64,000 nucleotides of DNA from Plumapathes pennacea (GCA_964036295.1 OZ038467.1:14905670-14969669), one strand, 5' to 3'. Positions 24,430 through 37,700 are shown, counted from the stretch's first letter. Made by a program: numbers and translations. Notes: generated by a model not told the origin, from the letters alone.

Positions 24430-25090
24430 CTTCATGTTCTCTGAGTAATTTCTGTCGCATTACTAGTGCTTCCTTGTGTGATTCCAGGGCACCTTGATAG
24501 TCAGCCAGCCGAGACTGTGTGCAGCCAAGCGAGTGGTAAGAGCGGGCTGTGTCTTCATGTTCTCCGAGTAATTTCTGTCGCATTACTAGTGCTTCCTTGT
24601 GTGATTCCAGGGCACCTTGATAGTCATCCAGCCGAAACTGTGTGCAGCCAAGCTCGTGGTAAGAGCGGGCTGTGTCTTCATGTTCTCCGAGTAATTTCTG
24701 TCGCATTACTAGTGCTTCCTTGTGTGATTCCAGGGCACCTTGATAGTCAGCCAGAAGAAACTGTGTGTAGCCAAGGTCCTGGTAAGAGCGGGCTGTGTCT
24801 TCATGTTCTCCGAGTAATTTCTGTCGCATTACTAGTGCTTCCTTGTGTGATTCCAGGGCACCTTGATAGTCAGCCAGCCGAAACTGTGTGCAGCCAAGCG
24901 AGTGGTAAGAGCGGGCTGTGTCTTCATGTTCTCCGAGTAATTTCTGTCGCATTACTAGTGCTTCCTTGTGTGATTCCAGGGCACCTTGATAGTCAGCCAG
25001 CCGAGACTGTGTGCAGCCAAGCGAGTGGTAAGAGCTGGCTGTGTCTTCGTGTTCTTCGAGTAATTTCTGTCGCATTGTTACAGCGTTGGT
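24430..25090 (-). repeat. 123-bp tandem repeat (TPR array of receptor B)
   Basis: About five to six 123-bp units in the same register as those of A, all of the YQGALESHKEALV type. This is far fewer than in A, although the flanking sequence is nearly identical. Confidence 0.9.
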
Positions 25091-27666
25091 ATGCGACTCT
25101 AGGGCGCCTTCATGGTCACCCTTTTGGGACTGCGCTGTCCCTAAAAGATTATATATTTTTGCCTTCTGGATGTCGTTGTCTTGGAGCAGTTGCAATATGT
25201 TCTTGTAGCCCTGAACAGCTTGGTTAAGTTTGCCAAGATGTACAAGAACTACATTGACAGTTAGGTAGACAGGTCTTACACATACCTCATCTTTAAGAGA
25301 AATTTCCAGGTATCTACGAATTTCTAAGACGCACTCTGTCATAATAACTTTAGCCTTCTGAATGTTGAATTTCTTTAAAACAGCACTAAACAAATATATC
25401 ATTTCCAGTATGAATGGTTGATCTTCGACAGCTGCATTCCCAGTCTTCTCCTTCAAGAACAAAGCAGGAACATGTGATACATTTGTTGCAGGTTTTTCGT
25501 GCGTTTTGTGAGGAGATGTTTCCCGAGATGATTTTGGTAATCTGTCGCACAGTTCGAGAATGTTTCTGGTTAGTAGCTTTGTCACAGAGTTCGTTGCTTT
25601 CTCTGTTGGGATTTGATACGCACTTTGAAGAAGCTCCACTCCATCGTCTGTTTCACCACGGATTATTAGATCAATCCCTTGGTAGCACTGAAGTCTTTCA
25701 TTCAGTTCAACAGGGTGAATGTCCTGCAGCAGCTCTTTTGCTTCTTGCAGCAGCCTTTTGCTTTTTCCGCCAGACCATGTTATATACCCAAATGCTTTGG
25801 AAAGAAGAAGGTTGAAGTGGTCTGATGTTTGTTGTCTATGCCGAGCTTGTTTAATTGCATTGTCATAAATGTTTTCAAATGTTTTGTAGTCATGCCAGTT
25901 GATGACACTTAAAAACATTTCTGCTTGTGACAATACACTAACAGCAGTAGTGTAATGTTCTTCAGTTAAGATGCCCTTCAAAAGAGACTGGATTATGTTC
26001 TGCTGGTCGACCAAGAACAATCGATAAGCCAGTGAAGACTGCCCTGTGTGAAACTGTGCGTTCAACCTCTCTAATAGGGAAAGGTAGTGACCAAAGAAGC
26101 GACTTTTTGCATCTTGAAACATTTGTTTCATTTCGTCGTTTCTTTTGGCATCCTGAAAACTTTCTTTCATTTCGCCGTTCCCAATCGATTCGCCAAAGGA
26201 TCGCAACAATGGATGGATTGTGACTGAGCTATTAAGGGAAATGTGCTGCACTAAGGACTTCGATTCCAATTCTGTTAAAACTGAGGTGTCTGCCGGGTGT
26301 CCCTTCACGTCTAGAACAGCCATTGCAGCGGGGACATCAAAATAACCATGGAAAACTGACAAACAAACAAATGCTTTTTGCTGGTCAGTTGAAAGGCTGC
26401 GAAAACAATGTCCAAAGATAACTTTCAGATGGTCCTTTGGGAGGTTGGGCGTGTTCAGATTATGTAATGCGGTGGAGCTTATTTCAACCATCAGTTCTTT
26501 CCAATTCGGCCAGAGTGTTCCACCTGTGCTGACAATTGTGGAGACAAGCCTTATGGCCAGAGGAACATTGCCACTTGCTTTTGTGATGGAATCAATGGCG
26601 TCGTCTGGGGCCTCTGGTAGAATCTTCCGCACTAATTCCCTGGACGCAGAATCACGCAACGGGTTGATTCTTACAGTGGCAGTAGAAAACCAGGCGTTCG
26701 CACGCTTGAGGGATTCTTGTGTGGTGAGTAGCAGCTTAACCTCCTTGGAAGATGTCAGCACTTCTCGCAGGAACTTTAAAAGCTCGTCTTTGCTTGTCAA
26801 TAAATCGTCTGCATTGTCAAGAAACAGATAGAGGGGGGTCGAAACCGAGGAAAGCCATTGCAGTACTCTGTCTTTTGGTTTTTCCTTGGACGTGTGTGCA
26901 CTCTGCGGAGACAAGTTGAGAATTTTTTGGGCCATCTCACTGACTGACTTCACTTCTTCAAGAGATACGGACACCACAACGTGTCCTTGTGAGTCGAGTT
27001 TGTGTCCCACAGCAGTTGCTGCAGACGTCTTTCCAAATCCTGGCGAGCCCCACACGCTCACCATCCGCGTGGTTTGGTTGGTCAGGTGATTGATGATGTC
27101 ATCACACTCTTTGACACGTCCAGTGAAGTCAGGGATCATGGGCATGGGGTGTGATTTGAGTTTAAAGGAAGAGGGATGTCCTGGAAACATAATTATAATT
27201 GTTAAGGATATAAATGAGATTGCTGGTCTATACGGAATGCACTTTATCACAACATTCTGCCACTACCTTAAAGAGGTTCGAAGGACCTTTCCTGGTGTAC
27301 ATGTATAACAAATAATAGATCAATGACTTTTTAACAGGACAATTTATGTTTAAATATCATCAGAATAACTTACCACGATTATTTGACAATTTTAAAATTT
27401 AAATGAGGATATACATTCATACAATACAAGGAATTGCAAGAACATCTACCGAAACCATAACAAAACAAATTATGGAGTTCATAGCCTAAAAAATAAAGGA
27501 GGCAAACTTTGGAATGAACTACCTGAAAATCTGAAAAGCTTACAGTATTCACTCAAAAAATTTAAACAAATGCTAAAAAAATTATAGAGGAAAAAACTTA
27601 TCAATAATATTCAATTATGTTTTGCATACCACCCAATAACAAATTCTTACTCAAGATAAATAAGCT

Positions 27667-27773
27667 AACAATTATTCGCCGAAGTGGAGGTGAATAGCGG
27701 TGGATATTTACCGAGCCGTTTCGGCGAGGTAAATATCCACCGCTATTCACCTCCACTTCGGCGAATAATTGTT
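27667..27773. repeat. Perfect 46-bp inverted repeat (foldback element)
   Basis: Arms 27667-27712 and 27728-27773 are exact reverse complements around a 15-base loop (GAGCCGTTTCGGCGA). It lies in intron 1 of receptor B and is absent from the matching intron of A. Confidence 0.95.
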
Positions 27774-27970
27774 TTAGTATATACCACACAAGTTTAATAG
27801 CCAACTCCCAAATAGCTATTTTATTTCCGACAAAAGTGGGCAAAAGTTGGGCTCGCGCGCCATTTTGTTTTATCGGAAGCCGCCGGGAGGTGAATAGTAC
27901 TTGGTATTCCGAGATTGAGGAGCCAATCAGAGCGCACGAAAAGCACTATTCACTTGTGTGGTATATACTT
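27774..27970. mobile_element. MITE-like element with inverted ends
   Basis: The ends AGTATATACCACACAAGT and ACTTGTGTGGTATATACT are exact inverted repeats about 195 bp apart. The interior has no coding capacity. It directly abuts the perfect palindrome to its left, and together they may be one nested insertion in the B intron. Confidence 0.7.
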
Positions 27971-28093
27971 CTTATTATTTTTATTCTTATCTTTATCCTT
28001 ATTCTTATTATTCTTATTATTTATTATTTATTCTTATTCTTATTCTTATTCTTATTATTTATTCTTATTCTTATTCTTATTCTTTACTATTAC

Positions 28094-28144
<51 letters not shown>

Positions 28145-28165
28145 AATTATTATTATCATCATCAT
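27966..28165. repeat. Low-complexity (TTATTC)n / (TTA)n tract
   Basis: About 200 bases of TTATTC and ATT repeats followed by CATCAT. They give spurious Tyr/Leu/Ile-rich ORFs in all frames. Confidence 0.95.
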
Positions 28166-29204
28166 CATTATTAGTTTATTATCACCATTATATTTATTAT
28201 TACAAATCTTTTTATGGTGATATCTAAGAAAAATTAGGCATACCAATTACCTAATAAGAGATATTAACGATGGCTTATTAACAACTTATAAAAATCTTGT
28301 AACAAGGGGTCTCCTAGAAAAATACCAAGGTACTTTATGAGATCTCTTGTCGTATAGGAACAAATAAAATATGTATCTGATTATGGGTTTATATTAATAA
28401 AGGCGAATCATCATAAAAAAAAAAAAGATGAAATCTGACAGATGTAAAAAAAAAAACAAATACCATGCATCCTGTAGCCAGGTAGCTGACAACTAAATAG
28501 TTTTCTCACCTTTTATAAAATCCTTCAGCTCCGCTACTGTCTCTTGCAACTTTTTGATATTTTCTTGAAGCTTCAACATAGTACCAGCCTCTACCAAATA
28601 ACGTTCCAACAATGTCAACACTTTATTTGTTGGAAAGTCCTCCTCTTTCAACCCCTTGATGTTGTCGATGGTCGTTGTGCTCACCTCAAGAGCGGTGAAA
28701 GCATCTTTAGCAAGCTTCACATAACGGTCAAAGGTCTTCTTATCGATGTTTTGAATTGAGGCCTGGTGACAAGCGATGTTCCTCAGCCGACGTAGCTGAT
28801 CAATGGCCAGAGTGCACGTTTCGTTGTAGTTACCAGTGCTGCTCTTCACAGATATGTGGAAATCTGTCTCTGGCAAGTCTCCTACGCGGTACCGCCAACT
28901 CAAGGTATTTGGTTGGCGGCGACTAGTGAACGACGTAGCATAAATGGTAGCCTTGAACAATGCGGTGCAGTCCCAGTCTTCGTAGGAGAGGTGGGTGGGA
29001 ATGTCGCATATGTCAGGTCCGCCTTCATTGGTGTTGAGCTGGTTCCGCACAGCATCCGAGTCATCCCAGGGCAGGTTGGTTGGTCGACCAGCATATCGCT
29101 TGTTCCACAGGGAAACAAACGTCTTACGCAGAGCCTTAGGAAACTCGTCAAGCACAAAAGTTGCGAACTTGAAGAAATTCAGCTGTTTGTCCGTAAATAG
29201 GCAT

Positions 29205-30880
29205 AGTAACCAGAAAGAGCCAAAGTGGACTGGCTGACGAAAGTAAAATTCTGAAGTGAGTGATAAGATTTGAGTAAAAGCGATTGAAGGCGTTTATCAC
29301 TTGATACCCCTGAAACGCTACCAATATTTAGTAGACCTTATGCGTCATTTTCTCCTTCTATAAGCAGTCTGACACTGGAGATACCTCACTATAACAGAGA
29401 TTACCACCGCACCCTTAACCTCGATTACTAGGCGTCTTATGATACTATATTTGACAAAAATGACCACAGAATGCGATACCACATTCCTCCAAAGGTAACA
29501 ATTATTGCGCTCCGGTATCCTCAATTTTAGCGCGGTTATAAAAGCGGAGTATGGATTTGAAACAGCCTGGCTAGAATTTTTTATCCAAACGTCAATTCTT
29601 TGGGGTGTTTTAAAAGATTTTTTGGCTCACTAAGGTGCCTTCTACAAAATAATGCCACGGAGTTACGGGCATTAACAATATTTAATCGCTATCACTGACT
29701 GATATTCTGCATGCCAGACTAAGTTCTTTAGAATGGACTAAAGCTACATGTAACTGCTTCACTTTGCTTATTCAGAAGGTTTTTTTCAACGGGAAACTAA
29801 CTCCCAACTATAACATGCAGATGGACCATTACTAGAAATGAAAAGAACTATGTTTGTACTGTCATAAGCCATAGAACGGTCAATGACTAATTTGTACAAT
29901 AGTGCAATTCCATTACCCAAAGCCTGCTTGATATTTTTTTGGCACCTTTGCTTCGTTGCCAATTGTACTGAACTTCTGCTTCTGTTCCAAGTTATTTTGC
30001 GCCCATAACTGAGACATAAGTTTTAATGAGCAGCGGCTTCAAGTATGGGGTTAAAAAACAGCAGATATAATGAATATTTTCAACTAATTATATTATCTAT
30101 TTTTAACTAATAACAAAATAGTCAGTTGGGTGTGATAGTCAGGGTTAGAATAGTCTCTAGGGAGACTGTTGTTGATGACCGACGTTTCGACTCCCTGAGC
30201 GGAAATCGTTTTCAGATTTAAGTGAAGAGTCATTACTTTGAAGATGACTTTCCGCCGAAACGTTAGTCACCAACAACAATCGTAGTCTTCCTGAAGACCA
30301 CTCTAACCCATACGATCACAACCAACCAACCCGACGTACTGTTTACACTCCTGGGTTCAAAACATTTGCGCAATAACAAAATAGTTACTAAATGTGGGAA
30401 AACATCCTTTGTTTTGTTATGACTTATCTATGAATGGCTAAGGAGGCTTTTAATCTCAGCCTCATAGGCGACTAATGAATTCTTTATAATTCTGAATCAA
30501 CAACAATCGGAGTCTCCTGAAGACCACTCTAACCCATAAGATCACAACCAACCAACCCGACGAACTATTTACACTTCTCGGTTTAAAACATTTGCGCAAT
30601 AACAAAATAGTTACCCAGTGTGGGAAAACATCCTTTGTTTTGTTATTTGAGATGTACCTATAAATATTTCTGATGCAAAATGATGCGAAAACGAAATCGC
30701 CTCAAGGCAAAACAATTATTGCTCATGCACTCCTGTGTTTTGTCTTTTTGTTTTTCTTGTCTCACAAATATTTTAAATAACAAGCACTTTCGGTTTACCT
30801 TGTTTCATTTTGGGCCTATGATACAAAATTCAACCAATTTGTCATTTAAGTGTAACGTTAGTTCTTTTTTAGTTGATTGT
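29205..30880. other. 5' flank of receptor B
   Basis: It aligns by eye with 14951-16364 and 49438-50680. It includes the palindromic element at about 30130-30320 and a second partial copy of its right arm near 30510-30560. No gene was recognised. Confidence 0.5.
30130..30320. repeat. Imperfect palindromic element (B copy)
   Basis: Homologue of 15849-16024, more decayed: the right arm has lost the AGGCAGT segment between TTCCGC and CGAAACG. Confidence 0.65.
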
Positions 30881-33240
30881 CCTGGTCCCTCCAAATAAAC
30901 AACTGGAACATTTCTATATATGAAGTACTTTTGTATAGATATGCACGACGTTCGGCAGTAATCATATGATCGTTTTCTCTCTCGACAAATTTATCGTTAT
31001 GAGCTTAAAAATAACAGTTAATGGCGTCTGTTGTATACTCATTTCATATCAGCGACATGGCATGCCTTTTCCATGAATTCTTGAATATTTCTATCATATG
31101 TTGACGGAATGCTTTTACATACCGTAACTGTGTCGAAGTTAACTAATCCACCTTTTGCCACCCATTTGATTCGTGTTGATTTCCAATGATCGCAGACAGC
31201 TTCCTGTGATTCGTAGCTATATGAATGGCTAAATGGAGGCTTTTAATCTGAGCCTCAGACGACCAATGTATTCTTGATAATTCTTAAGTCATACTTGATT
31301 GATTTCATCGCTTACTCTCTCAGTTGGCTTTAGTTTCAGTAGAAAAATCTCGCGCTTGTAGGTTGCCGAGGCTAACGCTGACAACTCACTTCTTTAAAAT
31401 ATTAATTGCCTGGTCCCTTCAAATGAATAACTGGCACACATCTATGTGTGAAGTACTGATGTAAGATATGTGTATGACGTTCGGCAGTAATCATGCATAT
31501 TAGTGGTCGTTTTTTAACTTGACAAATGTTATCGTTTTGAGCTTAAGAAGAACAGCTATTGGCGTCTGATTTATACTCATTTTAGCGCTATGGCAAGTCT
31601 TTGGCATAAACTCTAAAATATTTCTATCATATGTTGACGGAATGCTTTTACATACCGTAACTTTGTCGAAGTTAACTAATCAGCCTTCCTGCCACCCATT
31701 TGGATTCGTGCTGATTTCCAATGATTGCAGACAGCTTCCTCTGATTCGTAGCTATATGAATGGCTAAGGAGGTTTTTAATCTCAGCCTCATAGACGACCA
31801 ATGTATTCTTGATAATTCTTAAGACATACTTGATTGATTTCATCGCTTACTTTCTCAGTTGGCTCTTTAGTTTCATTTAAAAAGTCGCTTTTGTAGGTTG
31901 CTAAGGCTTACGCTGACAACTCACTTCTTTAAAGTATTAATTGCCTGGTCCCTCCAAATGAATAACTGGCACACATCTATATATGAAGTACTTATGTAAG
32001 ATATGTGTATGAAGTTCGGCAGTAATCATGCATTTGGTCGTTTTCCAACTTGACAAATGTTATCGTAGTGAGCTTCAGAAGAACAGCTAATGGCGTCTGT
32101 TTTATACTAATTTTAGCGCTATGGCAAGTCTTTGGCATAAACTCTAAAATATTTCTATCATATGTTGACGGAATGTTTTTACATACCGTAACTGTGTCGA
32201 AGTTACTAATCAGCCTTCCTGCCACCCATTTGGATTCGTGCTGATTTCCAATGATTGCAGACAGCTTCCTGTGATTCGTATAGCTATATGAATGGCTAAG
32301 GAGGCTTTTAATCTCAGCCTCATAGACGATCAATGTATTCTTGATAATTCTTAATCAACAACAATCGGAGTCTCCTGAAGACCACTCTAACCCATAAGAT
32401 CACAGCCAATAAACCTGACGTACTGTTTACACTTCTGGGTTCAAAACATTTGCGCAATAACAAAATAGTTACCAAATGTGGGAAAACATCCTTTGTTTTG
32501 TTATTTGAGATGTATCTATAAATAAGTCTGATGCAAAATGATGCGAAAACGAAAACGCCTCGAGGCAAAACAATTACCACCCATGCACTCCTGTGTCTTT
32601 CGTCTTTTTGTTTTCTTGTCTCACAAATATTTTGAATAACAAGCACTTTCGGTTTAAATTGTTTCATTTTGGGCTTATGATACAAAATTCAACCAATTTG
32701 TCATTTAAGTGTAACGTTAGCTCTTTCTGTTGATTGTCCTGGTCCCTCCAAATAAACGACTGGCACACATCTATATATGAAGTACTTATATGTAAGATAT
32801 CTGTATTACGTTCGGAAGTAATCATGCATATGGTCGTTTTCCAACTTGACAAATGTTATCGATTTGAGCTTAAGAAGAACAGCTAATGTCGTCTGTTTTA
32901 TACTAATTTTAGCGCTATGGCAAGTCTTTGGCATAAACTCTAAAATATTTCTATCATATGTTGACGGAATGCTTTTACATACCGTAACTGTGTCGAAGTT
33001 AACTAATCAGCCTTCCTGCCACCCATTTGGATTCGTGCTGATTTCCAATGATTGCAGACAGCTTCCTCTGATTCGTAGCTATAGGAATGGCTAAGGAGGT
33101 TTTTAATCTCAGCCTCATAGACGACCAATGTATTCTTGATAATTCCTAAGTCATACTTGATTGATTTCATCGCTTACTTTCTCAGTTGGCTATAGTTTCA
33201 TTAGTAAATTATAGAGTCTGTAGGTTATGGAGGTTTAACG
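30880..33240. repeat. About 530-bp tandem repeat block upstream of receptor B (four units)
   Basis: Landmark TTGACGGAATG occurs at about 31101, 31632, 32163 and 32959. The spacing is 531, 531 and 796; the last interval contains an inserted piece of the palindrome-flank sequence (32350-32720). Confidence 0.8.
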
Positions 33241-33639
33241 CTGACAGCTCACTTCTTATAAAACTGACATACCTCTAGTATCTTCTTGATGACTTTTTCT
33301 TTTTGACGATGGTTCAAACGGAGACGTCTTTCTTTCAGTGAGCTCCGCCTAGTTTGTCCGACTGTGCGCTTGCGTCAGCAATAATGTCTTTGGCTGTGCA
33401 GTACAAGAGAACTATGGGAACGAACTTGCTTTGGTTGAATGCATGGTAAGAGACCGTCTATAAGTCTTTAGACTACTTGGTTCATTTTACAGAAAAAATC
33501 TGAGAGAGAGTACAAAGACTGTCATAATTTTATTGATCATTCGTTTGGAGCCAATCAGTAAGAAAAAACTTGATGACGCCATGGTTTTTATCCCACCAGA
33601 CTGACATGAGGAGGAGCTGAATGATAGGAACCACATTTC

Positions 33640-33819
33640 TCAGAGACGTCGGCTAGCCTTTCGGTATGTGGAACTCAGGCTCTTTTCACACCAACCGTCT
33701 TCACTTGAATCAAACATAAACTTTACGTTAAGCAGTAACACTACTATGTTTGAAAGTGGCAAACCGAGAGACACTGGTGCCAAGGTGAATGTAAATAACA
33801 TTTGGTAGATGAAGGCCAT
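33640..33819 (-). CDS. 59-residue ORF with hydrophobic N-terminus (B copy), unknown
   Basis: Starts MAFIYQMLFTFTLAP and ends YRKASRRL. It has the same length as the A copy at 18879-19058, with about 81% identity. No family is recognised; see the A copy. Confidence 0.3.
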   Translation of the reverse strand: MAFIYQMLFTFTLAPVSLGLPLSNIVVLLLNVKFMFDSSEDGWCEKSLSSTYRKASRRL

Positions 33820-34639
33820 CTTCGCGTGTGTATAGGTAAGCTCGGAAAAGCTTCATAACTTTTTAGTGGAATGTCAGTTCTAAATGACACCAAGTTCTTT
33901 CTTTATATGCAAAAGATAAACGTTGCGTTCTTCTAACACTTAACGAAGGCTTGTAAGATGCAATGCAACTCCTTGGTTATCAGTGTCTGTGCTTGATTAT
34001 ATGCCTTTTGGTTTGATAACAGCTGAAACCTGATGTCAGAAATAGACGTAAAACGTTTTAGTTGATTTATCGGAAAACGTTCAGTCACACATGTTAGTTT
34101 TCTTATTATTTCACAGTAAAGGTTTTGCCTTAAACCGAAGCCAGACTAGTAAACAACTATTGGTTTTATTTGCATTAAATTAGAGCTCAAGTGGACTGTC
34201 ATTGCAGCCAAAGTCCTACGTTACGTTGCTAACTAGAAACAAACGCTCTAAACGTTTTATATTTTTCGCCATTTTGGAATACGTCGCCGCCTTCTTAAAT
34301 TCTTCTCAAGTCACGTGACGGATAAGACTACTTTTGATATAATACCACAGTGGCCATTGCGGTAATACTGGTAATTTGGGAATCTTTTTTGTTCTATAGA
34401 AGAATAATGGCAGACCTAAATTTAGAACAGAAACCTTAGTTATGTACGCTTTTGATCTCCGAACCTGTCAGCATCAACTATGTTCAGCGGACAGCCATGT
34501 GCTCTTCACGAATTTATGTCGCATCACTTTAACTTTAACAAAAGACTGCCTGACAGCTTGATGGTTAGCTCGTAGGAAAATTATTTTTCAGGATTTCTCG
34601 CATTGTAGCAGCTATAGTAAGTCAGACTTCAAGGCAACC

Positions 34640-35711
34640 TCGCTCCCAGGGCTTTGCGGAAAATCTCTGGGACGAGGTTGACTTCAAGGCACCCCTAGCT
34701 GAAAATGTGTGTTGCCAAAGTTGTTAAATATATGAATGAAAAACTGCAACCTTACAAAGTTATTAGGACATAAACTATAACTGATACTGTTTACAGAACA
34801 GTTGCTACAGGATGATGTTTTATCAAGAGTCCTGTGCTAGAGACTTTCCATTTGCTAAATGTCCTCCTTGCAACATTTTTACAGGTGAATGTTTATGTTA
34901 TTGATGACCACATAGTCATATTAGGTACACAGTTTGATAACTTTTAATTCATAACAGGAGGTATGTTTTATTGTGTTCAGATATTCTTTAGCTCATCACG
35001 TAAATGCTTGAAGGACTCTTTTTTCTGTTGCGAGAGGATGCTAAGAAGTAGATTTAAAATATACTCATTATATGTTAGGTAAGTTGTAGTTTTTCAGGGC
35101 TTTCAGTATATTTTGAAGTATGCAGCCAGAGGAATACTTTTAAGTAAATGCACCATCCTATCAATTTTTAGAAATCAGATTTGATGGTATCTTTTTTCGG
35201 GGAAAATTTGAAAAATTCAATACTCTAAGATTCAGTTTGGAGCATTTCCTTCAAGACCTTCAAGGATTTTGATTAAATCAGTGCCATAAATTTGTTCTTT
35301 AAATCTGAAAACTAATATATTGTGTCAAATATATGCTTTGATTGCACCAAGCTGCGTAACATTTATCACCATAGTATGTTTTATTAAGGTTACGCTGGAC
35401 CTCCAAAGTCGTTATATGTGCATTTATTAAAAATGTATCGGGAATGTGCTGCTGGATAGGGTGTCGTTTTCAGGGTCCTCTGTCTTATACAGGGTGTACA
35501 GTTTACAATTTACATCTTGAGCAGGGTCATTATTCCCTGTCTTCTGGGATAGGGTATCAATTTTGAGCCTTTGGTCTGAATAGGGTAGAAAAGTTTGATA
35601 TTTGCTCTAAATTAGGATTGAAAACGATCGAAAATCAAACATTTGGTCTGGAATAGGGTAAGGGTTTTCATTCCCGGGCGGCAAACTCCAACACAAAATT
35701 TTTAATATGGC
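34640..35711. other. Intergenic region, no gene recognised
   Basis: 34640-34690 contains an inverted GGCAACCTCG..CCAGGG / CTCTGGGACGAGGTTG pair of a type common in coral DNA. 35460-35690 contains repeated AATAGGGTA and GGGATAGGGT words from another dispersed element. No coding sequence was seen. Confidence 0.4.
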
Positions 35712-36945
35712 TTAGTCAACAGACAATGCCGTCAGTTCGTGTTCTTTGAGTATTTTCTGTCGTATTGCTGCAGCTTTGGTTTGTGATTCTAGGGCGCTTT
35801 GGTAGTCAGCCACATGGTACTGTGCGCAGCCAAGCTCATGATAAGAGCGGGCTGTATCTTCATGTTCTCCGAGTAAATTCTGTCGCATTGTTACGGCTTT
35901 GGTGTGTGATTCTATGGCGGCTTGGTAGTCAGCCATTAGGAGCTGTGAACTGCCAAGCAAAAAGTAAGATTGGGCTGTGTCTTCGTGTTCTCCAAGTAAT
36001 TTCTGTCGCATTGTCACGGCTTTGGTGAGTGATTCCATGGCGCCTTGGTAGTCAGCCATTTGGTACTGTGTACAGCCAAGCTGACTGTAAGAACGGGCTG
36101 TGTCTATGTGTTCTCCAAGTAATTTTTCTCGCATTGTTACGACTTTGGTGTAAGATTCTATGGCGCCTCGGTAATCAGCCATATGGTACTGTGCGCAGCC
36201 AAGTTCATGGTAAGAGTGGGCTGTGTCTTTGTGTTCTCCGAGTAATTTCTGTCGCATTGTTACGGCTTTGGTGTGATTCTATGGCGCCTTGGTAGTCAGC
36301 CATTTGGTGCTGTGTACAGCCAAGCGCATTTTAAGAGTGAGCTGTCTGTCCATGTTCTCCGAGTAATTTCTCAGTCTTGCATTGTCACGGCGTTGGTTTG
36401 TGATTCTATGGCGCTTTGGTAATCAGCCATTAGGAACTGTGAACCGCCAAGCACAAAGTAAGAAAGGGCTGTGTCTTTGTGTTCTCCAAGTAATTGCTCT
36501 CGCAGTATCACGGCTTTGGTTTGTGATTCTAGGGCTCCTTGGTAGTCATCAATTTGGAGCTGTGCACAAGCAAGCACATAGTAAGGCTGGGCTGTGTCTT
36601 CGTCTTCCCCAAATAATTTCTGTTGCGTCGTCACGGCTTTTGTGAATGATTCTATGGCGCCTTCATAATCACTCAGCTGTAACTGTGTAGAGCCAAGCTC
36701 GGTGTAAGAGTGAGCCGTCTGTTCATGTTCTCCGAGTAAGGCTTGTCGCATTTTCGCAGCTTTGGTTTTAGATTGTAGGGCACCTTTATAATCACCTAGT
36801 TTGTGCTGCACTCCTAACAATTGATAGGTTTCTGCTTTGTAAACTGCATCTTCATTTGGTCTTGCTCTATTTTGAGACTGGAGTATCTTCTCGTAGCAGT
36901 GAAGAGCTTCCTTGTATTGATTGAGGTGCAGGAGCAATATTTCAG

Positions 36946-37700
36946 CTGCTGCGAGCACTTTCGATTCTCAATCCCTTCTCGCCGTTTTATTGCTTATTTC
37001 TTTGTTGTTCTGCTTTGTTTACTGTCTGATAACTTTTAATCGGCATCCTCTCTTGCACATACCTGATCGATCGAGTATCCTTTACCAGATTCAAAGTGTG
37101 TGTCCCAATGGAGCCATCAAACTAAAATGAACATTGCCTGGTTTCGTGAGCCTTCCACGCGGAAGTCTGGGACGACGTTGGTACGTCACATCACGTGATT
37201 ACATGTTTGTCCACCATCTTTGATGGCAAAGGCGCGATTTTCGAAGGCACGGAAGCTGAGTTGTCGACGCAGTAATTTCGTTACTTTCTGTCAATATGTT
37301 AACCTGTGTAGGGTACAGTCGTCACAACAGACAAGGAAGCGGCCTGGAATTATTTTACAGATTAGCAGCCGTCCCAAAGAGAATGACGCCACTTCTTCAT
37401 GCTCACGCCGTCCTCTTGGCTGTGCAGTTCTCGTCTCATATCAGGTAAAGTCTCTATGCTATATTGTATTTTGTCGTGCAATCGAGAAGTTGTAACAGGA
37501 AATGTCCTAACCTGCACATGACATCAGACATATGTACGGGCTCTCAGCGTGCCTTTAACTCTTTCACTTCTGATAGTGATCAACTTCAATTCTCTCCCTC
37601 AGTTTCTCACCAGAGACAAGTAGCATAGTATGGAGAATGTGACCCTTGATTGAGTTCATTCAGACGAAAGCTGATTGGCCTATCAATTCTCACTATTTTA
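36946..37700. repeat. Dispersed element, copy 1 (paired with 41114-41890)
   Basis: From GCACTTTCGATTCT through ATCGGCATCCTCTCTTG, CACGTGATTACATGTTTG and ATTGGCCTATCAATTCTCAC the sequence matches 41114-41890 in order. The left edge coincides exactly with the point where receptor C loses homology to D. Each copy has a + strand ORF starting MMAKARFSK, but the ORFs diverge by frameshift, so coding is doubtful. Confidence 0.75.

Larger units (their letters stand above)
24329..29204 (-). pseudogene. Receptor B: HEPN - NB-ARC - TPR, probably disabled
   Basis: The exons are about 29204-28510 and 27180-24329, with the family's phase-1 junction intact (donor GTGAGA, acceptor TTTCCAG). The HEPN frame keeps R-N-I-A-C-H. 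However, a small deletion just after the expected ATG (29202-29204) puts that ATG out of frame, and no other ATG opens the frame nearby; the HEPN frame is open only from about codon 8 onward. In NB-ARC the P-loop GSPGFGKT and LFLDNADD are intact, but the TTR sensor reads TTQ. There are only about seven TPRs, against about 20 in A, and the last repeat runs into a shifted frame ending RAKITRKT. Exon 2 alone is a 950-residue open frame. A rescuing 5' exon elsewhere is possible; transcript data would decide. Confidence 0.72.
22132..34735. repeat. Segmental duplication, copy 2
   Basis: Paired with about 7184-19900. The left junction joins an intron end (..CTTTCAG) to TATACTGTGATTGC, which in copy 1 lies at about 7185. 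The right end fades in the first bases of relic F-like TPR sequence at about 34550-34735. Confidence 0.8.

Noticed and set aside
27836-28246. Tyr-, Leu- or Ile-rich ORFs
   Set aside because: Translations of the TTATTC/TTA simple repeat.
37220-37495. ORF starting MMAKARFSK, also at 41389-41700
   Set aside because: The two copies diverge through frameshifts after about 60 codons, and both lie in a dispersed element; no protein family is recognised.
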